This document shows, piece by piece, positions 8,741 to 16,567 of a stretch of DNA of 64,000 bases. This DNA comes from Actinomadura luzonensis (GTDB lineage: Bacteria > Actinomycetota > Actinomycetes > Streptosporangiales > Streptosporangiaceae): NCBI RefSeq assembly GCF_022664455.2, contig NZ_JAKRKC020000002.1, positions 3,100,001 to 3,164,000 of the forward strand, given 5' to 3'. The number at the start of each line of letters is the position of its first letter. Position 1 is the first letter of the stretch. The position numbers were made by a program, and so were the translations under genes. A model generated the notes under the pieces. It was not told where the DNA came from. It ran no database searches and saw only the letters and a program-made list of their open reading frames with translations.

Positions 8741-9575
8741 TAAAGGCGCGGCCCGGGGTGTACCCCAGAGCCCGGCGGAAGACGTCGATGAACGCGCTCG
8801 CCGACGCCCACCCGCAGCGGTGCGCGACGGCCGTCACCGGCACGCCGTCGGCCAGCAGCAGGAGCGCGCGGTGCAGGCGGAGCTGGGTGCGCCACTGGGG
8901 GAAGCTCATGCCGAGCTCGCGGCGGAACAGCCGGGCCAGCGTGCGCTCGCTCGTGCCGGCGGCGGCGGCCAGGGCGGCCAGCGTCCTGGTGTCGGCGGGA
9001 TCGCGGTGCAGCGCCGCGCAGACGGCCGCGAGGCGGGGGTCGGCGGGGGCGGGCAGGTGGAGGGGCCGCTCGGGCGCGCGCCTGAGCCGGTCGAGCAGCA
9101 CCCGCAGGAGCCGGTCGTGCTCGCCGTCGTGCTCGCCGTCGCGGACGCCGTCGTGCTCGCCGTCGCGGACGCCGTCGTGCTCGCCGTCGTGCTCGGCGCC
9201 GTGTCTGCCGTCGTGCTCGCCGTCGCGGGCGTCTTCGTGGCCGGGCTCGCCGGTGTAGGCGATGATCAGCTCCCGCAGGAGGGGGTCCACGGCGAGGACG
9301 GTCGGGCGGTCGAGGGCGAGCGGGTTGCCGGTGAGGCCGACCAGGCGCAGGTCGGTGTCGCCGTGCGCGCGGTGCTCGTGGACGGTGCCGGCGGGCACCC
9401 AGATGGCCCGGTTCGCGGGGGCCACCCAGGTGCCGGCGCCGGTGGTGACCGACAGGACGCCGCGGCAGGCGTAGACGATCTGGTGGGTGTCGTGGACGTG
9501 GGCGTCGATGCCGCCGCCGGGGGCGAGCGGCCGCCGTCCCGTCGGGGCCTGCGCCAGGTGGCGGATTTCCGGCAT
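8733..9575 (-). CDS. AraC-family regulator with cupin sensor and His/Asp/Glu repeat insert
   Basis: A 280-residue transcription factor. Residues 18-100 form an AraC-type cupin (HVHDTHQIVY, WVPAGTVHEH) that may bind a ligand or metal. Residues 185-280 hold two helix-turn-helix motifs (GTSERTLARLFRRELG; HRCGWASASAFIDVFRRALGY). Between them, residues 110-154 are a repeat of DGEHD and DGVR units very rich in His, Asp and Glu, not found in ordinary family members. The start ATG (9575) has TAAAAT 8 bases upstream. A longer upstream reading frame exists but runs antisense to the MFS gene and is not used. The gene is divergent from the MFS exporter with 54 bases between starts, as in the nimR/nimT arrangement, so it probably controls that exporter. 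Confidence 0.86.
   Translation of the reverse strand: MPEIRHLAQAPTGRRPLAPGGGIDAHVHDTHQIVYACRGVLSVTTGAGTWVAPANRAIWVPAGTVHEHRAHGDTDLRLVGLTGNPLALDRPTVLAVDPLLRELIIAYTGEPGHEDARDGEHDGRHGAEHDGEHDGVRDGEHDGVRDGEHDGEHDRLLRVLLDRLRRAPERPLHLPAPADPRLAAVCAALHRDPADTRTLAALAAAAGTSERTLARLFRRELGMSFPQWRTQLRLHRALLLLADGVPVTAVAHRCGWASASAFIDVFRRALGYTPGRAFTL
9112..9243. repeat. 12/24-bp tandem repeat inside the AraC gene
   Basis: The 24-bp unit CGCCGTCGTGCTCGCCGTCG+CGGA (plus-strand view) recurs in tandem, with a 12-bp sub-repeat. It keeps the reading frame and encodes the acidic/His-rich DGEHD/DGVR linker. Such a tract is expected to vary in copy number between strains. Confidence 0.8.
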
Positions 9576-9629
9576 GGGTTGGCATTTTATCGGAAGCGGG
9601 CCAGCGGGGCGGGGAGCGACGATCGGGGG

Positions 9630-10748
9630 GTGAACAGAGTCCCCATGCTGGCCGCCGGGCACGCGGCCGTCGATGTCTACCAGGGCGCGGTGCCGGCCCT
9701 GGTGCCCTTCCTGGTCGCCGAGCGCGGGTACGGCTACGTCGCGGTGTCGGGGGTGGTGCTGGCGGCGACGTTGTCGTCGTCGGTCGTGCAGCCGCTGTTC
9801 GGGGTGCTGACGGACCGGTGGCGGATGCCGTGGCTGATCCCGGTGAGCATGGTGGTGGCCGGGGCAGGGGTGGCGGCGGGCGGCGTGGCGGACTCCTACG
9901 TCCTGACCTGGCTGGCGGTGGCGCTGTCCGGGCTGGGGGTGGCGGCCTACCATCCGGAGTCGGCGCGGCTGGCGCGGATCGCGAGCGCGGGCAGCCACGT
10001 GCGGATGAGCTGGTTCTCGCTCGGCGGGACGCTCGGCTTCGCCTCGGCGCCGGTGCTGGTGACGCCGCTGCTGGCGGCGTGGGGGCTGGGGGCCTCGCCG
10101 TGGCTGGCGGCGCCGGCGCTGGCGGGGGCGCTGGCGACGTTGCCGGCGGTGCGGGCGCTGACCGGCGGCGGCGGGACGCGGGCCGCCGCCGCGGAGGCGG
10201 AGCGGGGCCGGGACGACTGGCGGGCCTTCGCGCGGCTGACGCTGGTGATCGTGTTCCGGTCGGTGGTGTACGTGGGGCTGAGCACGTTCGTCGCGCTGTA
10301 CCTGGGGGGCGGGGCGGCGGGGGCGGTGGCGTTGTTCGTGTTGTTCGCGGGCGGCGCGGCCGGGACCGTGCTCGGCGGGCGGCTGGCGGCGCGGTGGGGG
10401 CGGGTGCGGACGATGCGGCTGGCGTACGCGGCGGCGGTCCCGGCGGTCGCGGGCGTGGTGCTCGCGCCGGGGCCCGCCGCGTACGTCTTCGTGGCCGCCT
10501 CCTCGATCGCCCTGTACGTCCCGTTCTCCCTGCACGTCACGCTGGGCCAGGACCTGCTGCCGAACCGGGTGGGCACGGCGGGCGGCGTGACGCTGGGCCT
10601 CGCGGTGAGCGTCGGCGGCCTGACCAGCCCGCTGGTGGGCCTGGTCGCGGAGGCGACCTCGCTGCGGACGGCGCTGGCCTGCCTGGTCGCGTTCCCGGTC
10701 CTGGCGTGGCTGCTGGCGCGCACGCTGAAGGAGCCGGCGCCGGCCTGA
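9630..10748 (+). CDS. MFS exporter, fosmidomycin-resistance (Fsr)-like
   Basis: A 372-residue major facilitator with about 12 hydrophobic segments. The AYHPESARLARIAS stretch at the end of helix 4 and the SWFSLGGTLGFASAP that follows are characteristic of the Fsr subfamily, which exports fosmidomycin and related small molecules from the cytoplasm. The GTG at 9630 is chosen because the first helix (AAGHAAVDVYQGAVPALVPFL) begins soon after it; the reading frame stays open far upstream, but that part is antisense to the AraC gene. GGGGAG lies 13 bases upstream, so the ribosome-binding site is imperfect. It is divergent from the AraC-family regulator, its likely controller, and convergent with the trypsin-like protease. 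The true substrate is unknown. Confidence 0.85.
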   Translation: MNRVPMLAAGHAAVDVYQGAVPALVPFLVAERGYGYVAVSGVVLAATLSSSVVQPLFGVLTDRWRMPWLIPVSMVVAGAGVAAGGVADSYVLTWLAVALSGLGVAAYHPESARLARIASAGSHVRMSWFSLGGTLGFASAPVLVTPLLAAWGLGASPWLAAPALAGALATLPAVRALTGGGGTRAAAAEAERGRDDWRAFARLTLVIVFRSVVYVGLSTFVALYLGGGAAGAVALFVLFAGGAAGTVLGGRLAARWGRVRTMRLAYAAAVPAVAGVVLAPGPAAYVFVAASSIALYVPFSLHVTLGQDLLPNRVGTAGGVTLGLAVSVGGLTSPLVGLVAEATSLRTALACLVAFPVLAWLLARTLKEPAPA

Positions 10749-10767
10749 CGCGCCGGTCTCAGGCGCG
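10749..10767. terminator. Bidirectional hairpin between MFS and protease genes
   Basis: CGCGCC (10749-10754), 7-base loop, GGCGCG (10762-10767). It sits directly after the MFS stop codon and overlaps the end of the convergent protease gene. No T-run follows, as is common in actinomycetes. Confidence 0.45.
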
Positions 10768-13302
10768 GGTCTGGACGCGGAGCTCGGCGGTGTTGTCGCG
10801 CTGCGACGGGTCCAGGCGGGTGGCGGCGACGTGCGCGGTGACCGGCACCTGCTGCGGGGCGTCGCCGGTGAGGCGGACGCGGGCGGTGAGCTGCACCGGC
10901 CGGCCGGGCCGGACGGCGCCGACCACGCAGGTGGCCTGCCGGGCGGCGCGCTCGCAGGTGCCGCCGGTGACGGCCGCGAGACCCGCGCCGGCGGGGACGC
11001 GGAAGGTGACCGGCACCTGGGACGCCGCCATGAGGCCGCGCATGGTCACGGTGGCGGTGACGGTCGCGGTCTCGCCCCGGCGCACGGCGGCGGCCGGGCC
11101 GGTCAGCTTCACCGACAGGGCGTCGTACACGCCGCGCGGGTCGGCCTTCTTGACGATCGCGCCGTAGCTCTCGACATTGAGGGCGTTGGCGACGGAGTAG
11201 CCGTCGGCCTGGCCGTCCTCGGTGCCGGCCGACAACACGCCGACCAGGTCGCGGGTGCCCCTGAGCACCCAGGGGCCGCCGCTGTGGCCCTTGGACAGGT
11301 GGCAGTTGTAGGTCTCCAGCTTCGTGGCGGGCGCGGCGGCCGCCACGGCGCCGGCCTCGGGCGCGGCGGGCGCCACGGCCGGGACGTCGGCCGGGACAGT
11401 GGCGGGCACACCGGCGGGCAGGGTGGCGGGCAGATCGGCGGGCAGCGTGGTGGGCAGGGTGGCGGCCGAGGCGGCGGCGAGGGCGCGGGCGGGCTGCGTG
11501 CGGGCCAGGCACCAGAGCTGGTCCCTGCCGTCGTAGGGCTTCCTGCCGAGGACGCCGGGGTAGCCGGCGGTGACGATGGTGTGCCGGCCGCCCTGGCTGC
11601 GCATGGGGGTGAACCCGCCGCCGACGGCGTCCTGCAGGGTGCGGGTGCGCCGGCCCACCTCGATGAGGGCGACGTCGTAGACGGAGTTCCAGTCGCCGCC
11701 GGCCAGGCCGGTGTAGCCGTCGGGCTTCCAGGCGCGCCGTCCGCCCCAGCGCCCGTACGGCTCGCGCTGCCGCTCGGCGGTGGCGCGCCCGTCGTAGGCG
11801 GGGACGAAGGCGAAGCTGCTGTGCCACTTCCCGCGCGAGGCGCCCTCGGGGACGCTGTAGACGCAGTGGGCCGCCGTCACGATCAGCAGCTGGGACGCCG
11901 AACGGACGACGCTGGCGCTGCACGAGTCGCCGCGCCCACTTGCGTTGACGAAGAACAGCCGGCCGCTCATGCGGCTGCGGGCGGCCCCCGTGTACGGCCG
12001 GCGGACGCGGGCGTAGCCGTTGGCGTCGGCGCCGGGGGTCAGGCGCTTGCCGGTGGGCACGCTGAGCAGCCGCTGCGCGGAGGTGGCGACCAGGGGCGGC
12101 CGCGTGGACGGCAGGTCGGCCGCCTTGGCCTTGGCCTGCTTGGTGGCCGTCCAGTAGCGGACGGCCTGGGCGGGACGCATGAGGGGCGACGACTCCGCGC
12201 CACCCCACGCCTGCTTCCGGACGGTGACCACAGGCTGCCCCACGACCGGCGCAGGCCGCTGCGCCGCTTCCCCGGCGGGTCGGCGCGCCGCTTCCTCGGC
12301 GGGCCGCTGTGCGGCTTCCCCGGCGGGCCGGCGCGCCGCATCCTCGGACGGCCGATGCGCCGCACTGCCGACCGGCCGATGGGCGGCCGTATCGGCGGCG
12401 CGGTGTGCAGCGGTGTCCGCCGGACGGTGTGCGGCGGTGTCCGTGGGGTGGTGTGCGGTGGCGTCAGCGGGGTGGTGTGCGGCGGTGTCCGTCGGGTGGT
12501 GTGCGGTGGCGTCTGCCGGGTGGTGTGCGGCGGTGTTCGTAAGGTGGTGTGCGGCGATTTCGGCCGGGCGATGAGTGGCCGTGTCTGTGGGGCTGTGGGC
12601 CGCTGTGTTCGTGGGCCGGTGTGCTGCGGCGTCCGCGGCTTGATGGGCGGCGGTGCCCTCGGGCCGGTTGGCCGTGGCGTTCGCGGGCCGGTTTGCCGTG
12701 GCGTTCGCGGGCCGGTTCGCCGCGGTGGAGGCGGGGCGCTGCTTCACCCCCTGAGCGGCTGAAGCGGCCGACGCGACCGTGCCGGCCGGGACCGATGACG
12801 ACGCCTGCGATGCGTGCGATGCCGGAGATGCGGCCGGCGTGCCGGCTTTGGCGGGCGAGGCAGCCGGCGTGCCGGCTTTGGCGGGCGAGGCGGCCGACAT
12901 GGCCGACATGGCTGCCGTGGGGGGCGAGGCCGCCGACATGGCCGCTGTGGCCGTGACCCCGGACGTGCCCGCTGCGGCCGCGATCCCGGACGCGCCCGTG
13001 GTGGCGGAGGCGGGGACGGGCGGGTGTTCGCGGGTGGTGTGCGGTGCGTGCTCGGCAGCCGCAGGCAGCGCGATCGCGACGCCGGCGAGCGCGGTCAGCG
13101 TCGTGACGAGCGTTCGCGGCACGCCCCCGCGCACCCCGCCCGGTACGCTCCCGCGCACCCCGCCCGGTACGCTCCCGCGCACCCCGCCCGACACGCTCCC
13201 GCGCACCCCGCCGCGAGCGCTGCCGCGCAGGCCGTCACCGGCGCTGCCGCGCTCGCCGTCGCGTTCGGCCGTGCGCTCGGCGTCGCCCACTTTGTCCCCC
13301 AC
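10759..13302 (-). CDS. Secreted trypsin-like serine protease with long His-rich repeat region
   Basis: An 847-residue chymotrypsin-fold protease. The triad is H479 (VTAAHC), D543 (VYDVALI) and S674 (GHSGGP). A hydrophobic export segment lies at about residues 64-82, unusually preceded by 60 residues containing VRGSVPGG repeats. Residues 100-190 are Ala/Ser/Thr-rich, and about 190-345 are some twenty octapeptide repeats of the AAHRPADT/AAHHPTDT type. A Pro/Ala loop (about 630-660) interrupts the protease domain. The last 120 residues resemble an Ig-like DUF11/CARDB repeat (TVTATVTMRG; TARVRLTGDA). The GTG start has AGGGGG 6 bases upstream, which supports translation of the N-terminal repeats. 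An internal GTG just before the hydrophobic segment would give a normal signal peptide and cannot be excluded. The target protein is unknown. Confidence 0.85.
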   Translation of the reverse strand: MGDKVGDAERTAERDGERGSAGDGLRGSARGGVRGSVSGGVRGSVPGGVRGSVPGGVRGGVPRTLVTTLTALAGVAIALPAAAEHAPHTTREHPPVPASATTGASGIAAAAGTSGVTATAAMSAASPPTAAMSAMSAASPAKAGTPAASPAKAGTPAASPASHASQASSSVPAGTVASAASAAQGVKQRPASTAANRPANATANRPANATANRPEGTAAHQAADAAAHRPTNTAAHSPTDTATHRPAEIAAHHLTNTAAHHPADATAHHPTDTAAHHPADATAHHPTDTAAHRPADTAAHRAADTAAHRPVGSAAHRPSEDAARRPAGEAAQRPAEEAARRPAGEAAQRPAPVVGQPVVTVRKQAWGGAESSPLMRPAQAVRYWTATKQAKAKAADLPSTRPPLVATSAQRLLSVPTGKRLTPGADANGYARVRRPYTGAARSRMSGRLFFVNASGRGDSCSASVVRSASQLLIVTAAHCVYSVPEGASRGKWHSSFAFVPAYDGRATAERQREPYGRWGGRRAWKPDGYTGLAGGDWNSVYDVALIEVGRRTRTLQDAVGGGFTPMRSQGGRHTIVTAGYPGVLGRKPYDGRDQLWCLARTQPARALAAASAATLPTTLPADLPATLPAGVPATVPADVPAVAPAAPEAGAVAAAAPATKLETYNCHLSKGHSGGPWVLRGTRDLVGVLSAGTEDGQADGYSVANALNVESYGAIVKKADPRGVYDALSVKLTGPAAAVRRGETATVTATVTMRGLMAASQVPVTFRVPAGAGLAAVTGGTCERAARQATCVVGAVRPGRPVQLTARVRLTGDAPQQVPVTAHVAATRLDPSQRDNTAELRVQTRA
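12240..12740. repeat. 24-bp-type degenerate tandem repeats encoding octapeptides
   Basis: Roughly twenty in-frame degenerate copies of a 24-bp unit encode eight-residue blocks with a His-Arg/His-Pro core and Ala/Thr/Asp around it. Pairs of units are more alike than neighbours (48-bp higher-order period), which suggests recent unequal exchange. Confidence 0.8.
13127..13212. repeat. 24-bp tandem repeat near the protease 5' end
   Basis: Three to four near-identical copies of CCCGCGCACCCCGCCCGGTA+CGCT encode GGVRGSVP units at protease residues about 30-60, before the export segment. Confidence 0.8.
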
Positions 13303-13431
13303 GATGTCCCCCTGAGCGTCGATCCGGATGAAATCCTCTCGTCACTCTAAGTCACGATAATAAGACGAACGGTAGCCATAAGGGCCGTGTCGTGACCGGT
13401 CTGGGCCGAGGTACGGGTGTGGCGGGCGGCG
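13303..13431. other. Intergenic region, AT-rich for this genome
   Basis: 129 bases between the protease start and the ligase stop, both minus strand. Bases 13350-13385 are unusually AT-rich and carry TATTAT- and TAGAGT-like hexamers on the minus strand, so the protease promoter is probably here. AGGGGG precedes the protease GTG. Confidence 0.4.
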
Positions 13432-14442
13432 TCAGCCGGCGGCGGCGTCGCCTGTACGGCCGCCGTGCAGGAGCCGGGCGGTGACGGCGTCGGCGGGGGA
13501 GCGGTCGGGCCGCAGCCCGCGCCAGGACGGGTGGCGCAGCAGCCCGTCGCCCGTCACTTCGGCGTACTGGACCTCGCCGACCAGGCGCGGCTCGGCCCAG
13601 CGGGCGTCGCGGGAGTGCTCGCGCGGCACCGTCTCGGCGAACGGCGAGTCGGCCCGCTCCAGCGGGGCCAGCCGTTCGTGCAGGTCGGCGAGCATGGCCT
13701 GGGTGAAGCCGGTGCCGACGTGGCCGACGTACAGCAGCCGTCCGCGCTGGTCGTGCGCGCCGAGCAGCAGCGAGCCGATCGTGCCGGAACGCCGCCCGGA
13801 GCCCGGCCGCCAGCCGCCGATGACGACCTCGATCGCGCTGACGTTCTTGATCTTGGTCCATTCGGTGGTGCGCCGGCCCGGCCGGTACGGCGAGTTGAGC
13901 CGTTTGCACACCACCCCTTCGAGCCCGAGCTGCCGCGATGACTCGAAGGCGCGCTGCGCGTGGTCGGTGAACCAGACGGGCACCTGCCACCGGAACCCCG
14001 GCGTGAAGGTCCCTTCCAGCAGTTCCCGCCGCTCGGTGTACGGCAGGGCGACGGTGGAGGTCTCGTCCAGGTGCAGGATGTCGAAGGCCATGAACGTCAC
14101 CGGCACCGACCGGGCCAGCGTCGCCACGGCGGCCGGGTTGCGCTGGTGCATGCGCGGCTGCAGGGCGCCGAAGCTGGGGCGGCCGGCCTCGTCGAAGGCG
14201 ACGATCTCGCCGTCGAGCACGGCGGGGTGGCGTCCGGTGGCGCCGGCCATGAGCTGGAGCTCGGGGTAGGCGGGGGTGATGTCCTTGCCGTTGCGCGACA
14301 TCAGGCGGACGGCGCCGTCCTCGATGTAGGCGAGGGCGCGCACACCGTCCCACTTCATCTCAACGGCCCAGTCCTCGCCCTGCACGGAGGTCAGGGTGCC
14401 GAGCTGGGCGAGCATCGGCGCGTAGGCCGGCAGCCGCACCAT
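13432..14442 (-). CDS. ATP-dependent DNA ligase, LigD ligase-domain type
   Basis: A 336-residue stand-alone ATP-dependent DNA ligase. The adenylation domain covers residues 1-200 with the nucleotide-accepting K30 in EMKWDGVRA, then DGEIVAFD, VCKRLNSPYRPGRR and the motif V Lys in WTKIKN. The OB-fold domain (about 210-310) contains GSLLLGAHD and YVGHVGTGF. It matches the ligase module of LigD, the non-homologous end-joining enzyme, but has no polymerase or nuclease module, and no ku gene is nearby. It could serve NHEJ with partners elsewhere or act as a backup (LigC-like) ligase. The ATG start lacks a clear ribosome-binding site. The upstream 70-aa gene is on the same strand, 30 bases away. Confidence 0.9.
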   Translation of the reverse strand: MVRLPAYAPMLAQLGTLTSVQGEDWAVEMKWDGVRALAYIEDGAVRLMSRNGKDITPAYPELQLMAGATGRHPAVLDGEIVAFDEAGRPSFGALQPRMHQRNPAAVATLARSVPVTFMAFDILHLDETSTVALPYTERRELLEGTFTPGFRWQVPVWFTDHAQRAFESSRQLGLEGVVCKRLNSPYRPGRRTTEWTKIKNVSAIEVVIGGWRPGSGRRSGTIGSLLLGAHDQRGRLLYVGHVGTGFTQAMLADLHERLAPLERADSPFAETVPREHSRDARWAEPRLVGEVQYAEVTGDGLLRHPSWRGLRPDRSPADAVTARLLHGGRTGDAAAG

Positions 14443-14472
14443 GGGGGGTGCAGTACCCCGTCCGCTTGATCG

Positions 14473-14685
14473 TCAAGGGTGTTCAGGGGTCTGCAGATGG
14501 TCAAAGGGACGGTCCTCGACCAGCTCGGCCAGATCGACGCCGTGCTCGTGCAGCTCGGAGACGGTGCGGCAGTAGCCGCGCAGGTACGTCCGGCCGTTGA
14601 CGCGGTGGGTGACGCGCAGGAGCGGGCGGTCGTCGAGGATGATCGCCTCGACCAGGATGCCGTCCGGCCCTCGCCACTGTCCCAT
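14473..14685 (-). CDS. Small conserved-looking protein, 70 aa
   Basis: A 70-residue soluble protein of unknown function with a compact beta-rich N-terminus (GPDGILVEAIILDDRPLLRV) followed by YCRTVSEL and an amphipathic helix ending in LVED. Its amino-acid composition is normal for the genome. It has no membrane segment. The start is supported by a leaderless promoter: TACTCT lies 6 bases before the ATG. It sits upstream of the DNA ligase on the same strand, 30 bases away, so the two may be co-transcribed. Confidence 0.65.
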   Translation of the reverse strand: MGQWRGPDGILVEAIILDDRPLLRVTHRVNGRTYLRGYCRTVSELHEHGVDLAELVEDRPFDHLQTPEHP

Positions 14686-14691
14686 GCGGCA

Positions 14692-14719
14692 AGAGTACGG
14701 GATCGGACATAATGGACAA
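14692..14719 (-). promoter_or_regulatory. Promoter of the 70-aa gene
   Basis: On the minus strand, TTGTCC (14719-14714), a 16-base spacer and TACTCT (14697-14692) precede the ATG by 6 bases. The -35 element is part of a direct repeat: GGACA, TAAT, GGACA on the plus strand. Confidence 0.55.
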
Positions 14720-14734
14720 ATACTATTAATTCGC

Positions 14735-16258
14735 TCACATCTCGCTCGGCAGGATGTGATCCGGCTCGGGGTCTCCGCCGGGCCAGGTCCGGTGCAGGCG
14801 CAGCACCGCCATGGGCGCGCCGGGCGCCTTGACGAACGCCTCCCGCAACGGGAAGCACAGCAACCCCGCGCCGGTACGGACGTGGCTCCCGGCCAGGTCG
14901 AAGCAGCGCGTCCCGGGGTCGCCGGCGTGGCGGGGGAAGCCCGTCATCGACAGGCACAGGACGCCGTCGTAGCGGCCGCCGATCTCGTGCACGTCCACCC
15001 GCCCGCGCCGGCCCGGGCCGACCGGCAGGTGGGAGTGCGCGATCTCCGACTCCGGCCAGGCCACGGTGTCGCCCAGGGCATGGGTGAACGCGCCGCAGTA
15101 GGGTCCGTGGCCGGGGACGGTCACCTCGATCCAGCCGCCCGCCGCCCAGCCGTCCGCGGCGGGGACGAGACGGATCTCGTGGCCGACGCTGTACCGTTCG
15201 CGCGCCTCGCCCTCGACCGGCCGGGTGCCCGCCCGCCACGGGTACGCGGCCCGCAGGCAGCCGCCGAACGCGACGCGGCCCGGGTACCGGGCGATCAGCT
15301 CCTCCAGGTGCTCCGACAGGAACCGCTCGGCGGGGTCGGCGGGCGCGTGGCCGATCACCAGGACGCCGCGGGCGCGCTCGGCCGGGCCGAAGCACGTCCC
15401 GCAGACACGCGCGGCGACCTCGGCCCACCGCTCCTCGCACGGCCCGGCGGCCGTCGCCTGCCGCCGGGTCGCGCCCCTCGGCATGCCGGCGGCGGCTACG
15501 TGCGGCGGGACGGTGTACGGGGGCGCCGCCCCGGGCCGCAGCAGCGGGATCCCCGCCACCATCCCGCCCTCGGTCCTCGCGACGCCCGCCCCTCCGTCCG
15601 CCGCTGTGCCCCCGGGGTCGCCTGGTGAGAGGTGGGTCGCCTCGCGGCCGGCGTCACCCGCAGGGGCGTGAGCGGGATCGGCCGCAGGGGCGTGAGCGGG
15701 ATCGTGGGTGGGAACGCCGGTGGGATCGTGGGTGGGATCGTGGGTGGGATCGCCGGTGGGAACGCGTGGGGGTTCGCCTGTGTGATCGTGAGTGAGGCTG
15801 TCGGCGCGGTCGTCGGCGCGGTCGTCGGCGGCGCTCGTGGGGTCGGTCGCCGGTCCGGGCGGCGGGCGGAGGGCGTCGGCGTGCCCGGCCGATCCGCACC
15901 CCGGCTCGTCGCCGCGCCGCACCGTCCCGCACTCGGGCCCCTCGCCGCACCCGCGCCCCTCGCCGCGCTCGACCTCGACCCTGGCGCCGCGCTCCACCTC
16001 GAGCGTGGCGCCGCGCTCGGTCCCGGCTCCGGCGTCGCGACCGGGCCGGGCTTCGGCCCCTCGTCCGGTCCCGGCTCCGACCTCAGGACCGGCCTCAGGA
16101 CCGGCCTCAGGACCGGGCTCAGGGCCGGCCTCAGGACCGGCCCCAGGACCGGGCTCAGGCCCGTGGCCGGGCCCGTCCGGGCGATCGTGGCCGGGCGGGC
16201 CGGTATGTTCGCCTGCCTCTTCGCTGCTGTGCTCCATGCGCGCTCCCTCGGGAGACAC
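14735..16258 (-). CDS. Orphan protein with repeat-rich N-terminus and unrecognised C-terminal domain
   Basis: Up to 507 residues, function unknown. Residues 1-240 are low-complexity: Gly/Pro/Glu repeats (PGPEAG units), acidic and Arg-rich segments, then DPTHDPT and DPAHAPA repeats. The last 260 residues look globular, with VCGTCFGPAERARGVLVIGH, a Trp- and Gly-rich centre (AAGGWIEVTVPGHGPYCG) and GVLCLSMTGFPR; I do not recognise the fold. There is no signal peptide or membrane segment, so it is probably cytoplasmic. Two starts are possible: GTG at 16258 with AGGTGG upstream, or ATG at 16237 with GAGGGAG 5 bases upstream. The latter gives 500 residues and has the better site. The codon use of the repeat region is extremely GC-rich. 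Confidence 0.65.
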   Translation of the reverse strand: MSPEGARMEHSSEEAGEHTGPPGHDRPDGPGHGPEPGPGAGPEAGPEPGPEAGPEAGPEVGAGTGRGAEARPGRDAGAGTERGATLEVERGARVEVERGEGRGCGEGPECGTVRRGDEPGCGSAGHADALRPPPGPATDPTSAADDRADDRADSLTHDHTGEPPRVPTGDPTHDPTHDPTGVPTHDPAHAPAADPAHAPAGDAGREATHLSPGDPGGTAADGGAGVARTEGGMVAGIPLLRPGAAPPYTVPPHVAAAGMPRGATRRQATAAGPCEERWAEVAARVCGTCFGPAERARGVLVIGHAPADPAERFLSEHLEELIARYPGRVAFGGCLRAAYPWRAGTRPVEGEARERYSVGHEIRLVPAADGWAAGGWIEVTVPGHGPYCGAFTHALGDTVAWPESEIAHSHLPVGPGRRGRVDVHEIGGRYDGVLCLSMTGFPRHAGDPGTRCFDLAGSHVRTGAGLLCFPLREAFVKAPGAPMAVLRLHRTWPGGDPEPDHILPSEM

Positions 16259-16283
16259 GTTCCCACCTGCAAAGATAACTTAG

Positions 16284-16299
16284 CGTAATCTTGGTTACG
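16284..16299. promoter_or_regulatory. Palindrome upstream of the orphan gene
   Basis: CGTAA, 6 bases, TTACG: a 16-bp perfect inverted repeat in an AT-rich patch 26 bases upstream of the GTG start of the orphan gene. It is a candidate operator for that gene. Confidence 0.4.
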
Positions 16300-16422
16300 G
16301 AAAGTATTTTCCCCGTCGGCGTTAGAACCTCCACCATCCAGGGCACAAGAGGGGCCCCAAAAACTTCACCCCCGAGCCGTGGCCGCGCCCCCGTGGCGGC
16401 TACGGCGACCGCCCCGGCAGGC

Positions 16423-16497
16423 CCGGTCCGGGGCGACGACGGCCGCGCGGCGGTACAGGCGAATGCCGCCCCGCGGCCGTCGTGCGCCCCGGACCGG
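16423..16497. other. 75-bp long near-perfect hairpin upstream of hisD
   Basis: Left arm 16423-16453 and right arm 16466-16497 pair over 30 base pairs with one bulged G (16484) and one C-C mismatch (16448/16471), closing a 12-base loop. It lies upstream of the hisD promoter box, between divergent genes, so it is not the 3' end of either one. It may be a structured RNA, an insulating terminator or the remnant of a palindromic element. Confidence 0.75.
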
Positions 16498-16567
16498 AAG
16501 CCGCGGGCCCGGCACGCCCGAGCCGTCCCGCAGTGTGGACAGAACGAGATTCAGGCCCCGGACTCCG

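Noticed and set aside
15690..15780. Possible CRISPR-like array of GATCGTGGGTGG units
   Set aside because: Units are 12 bp with no spacers and they keep the reading frame of the orphan gene, encoding DPTHDPT repeats.
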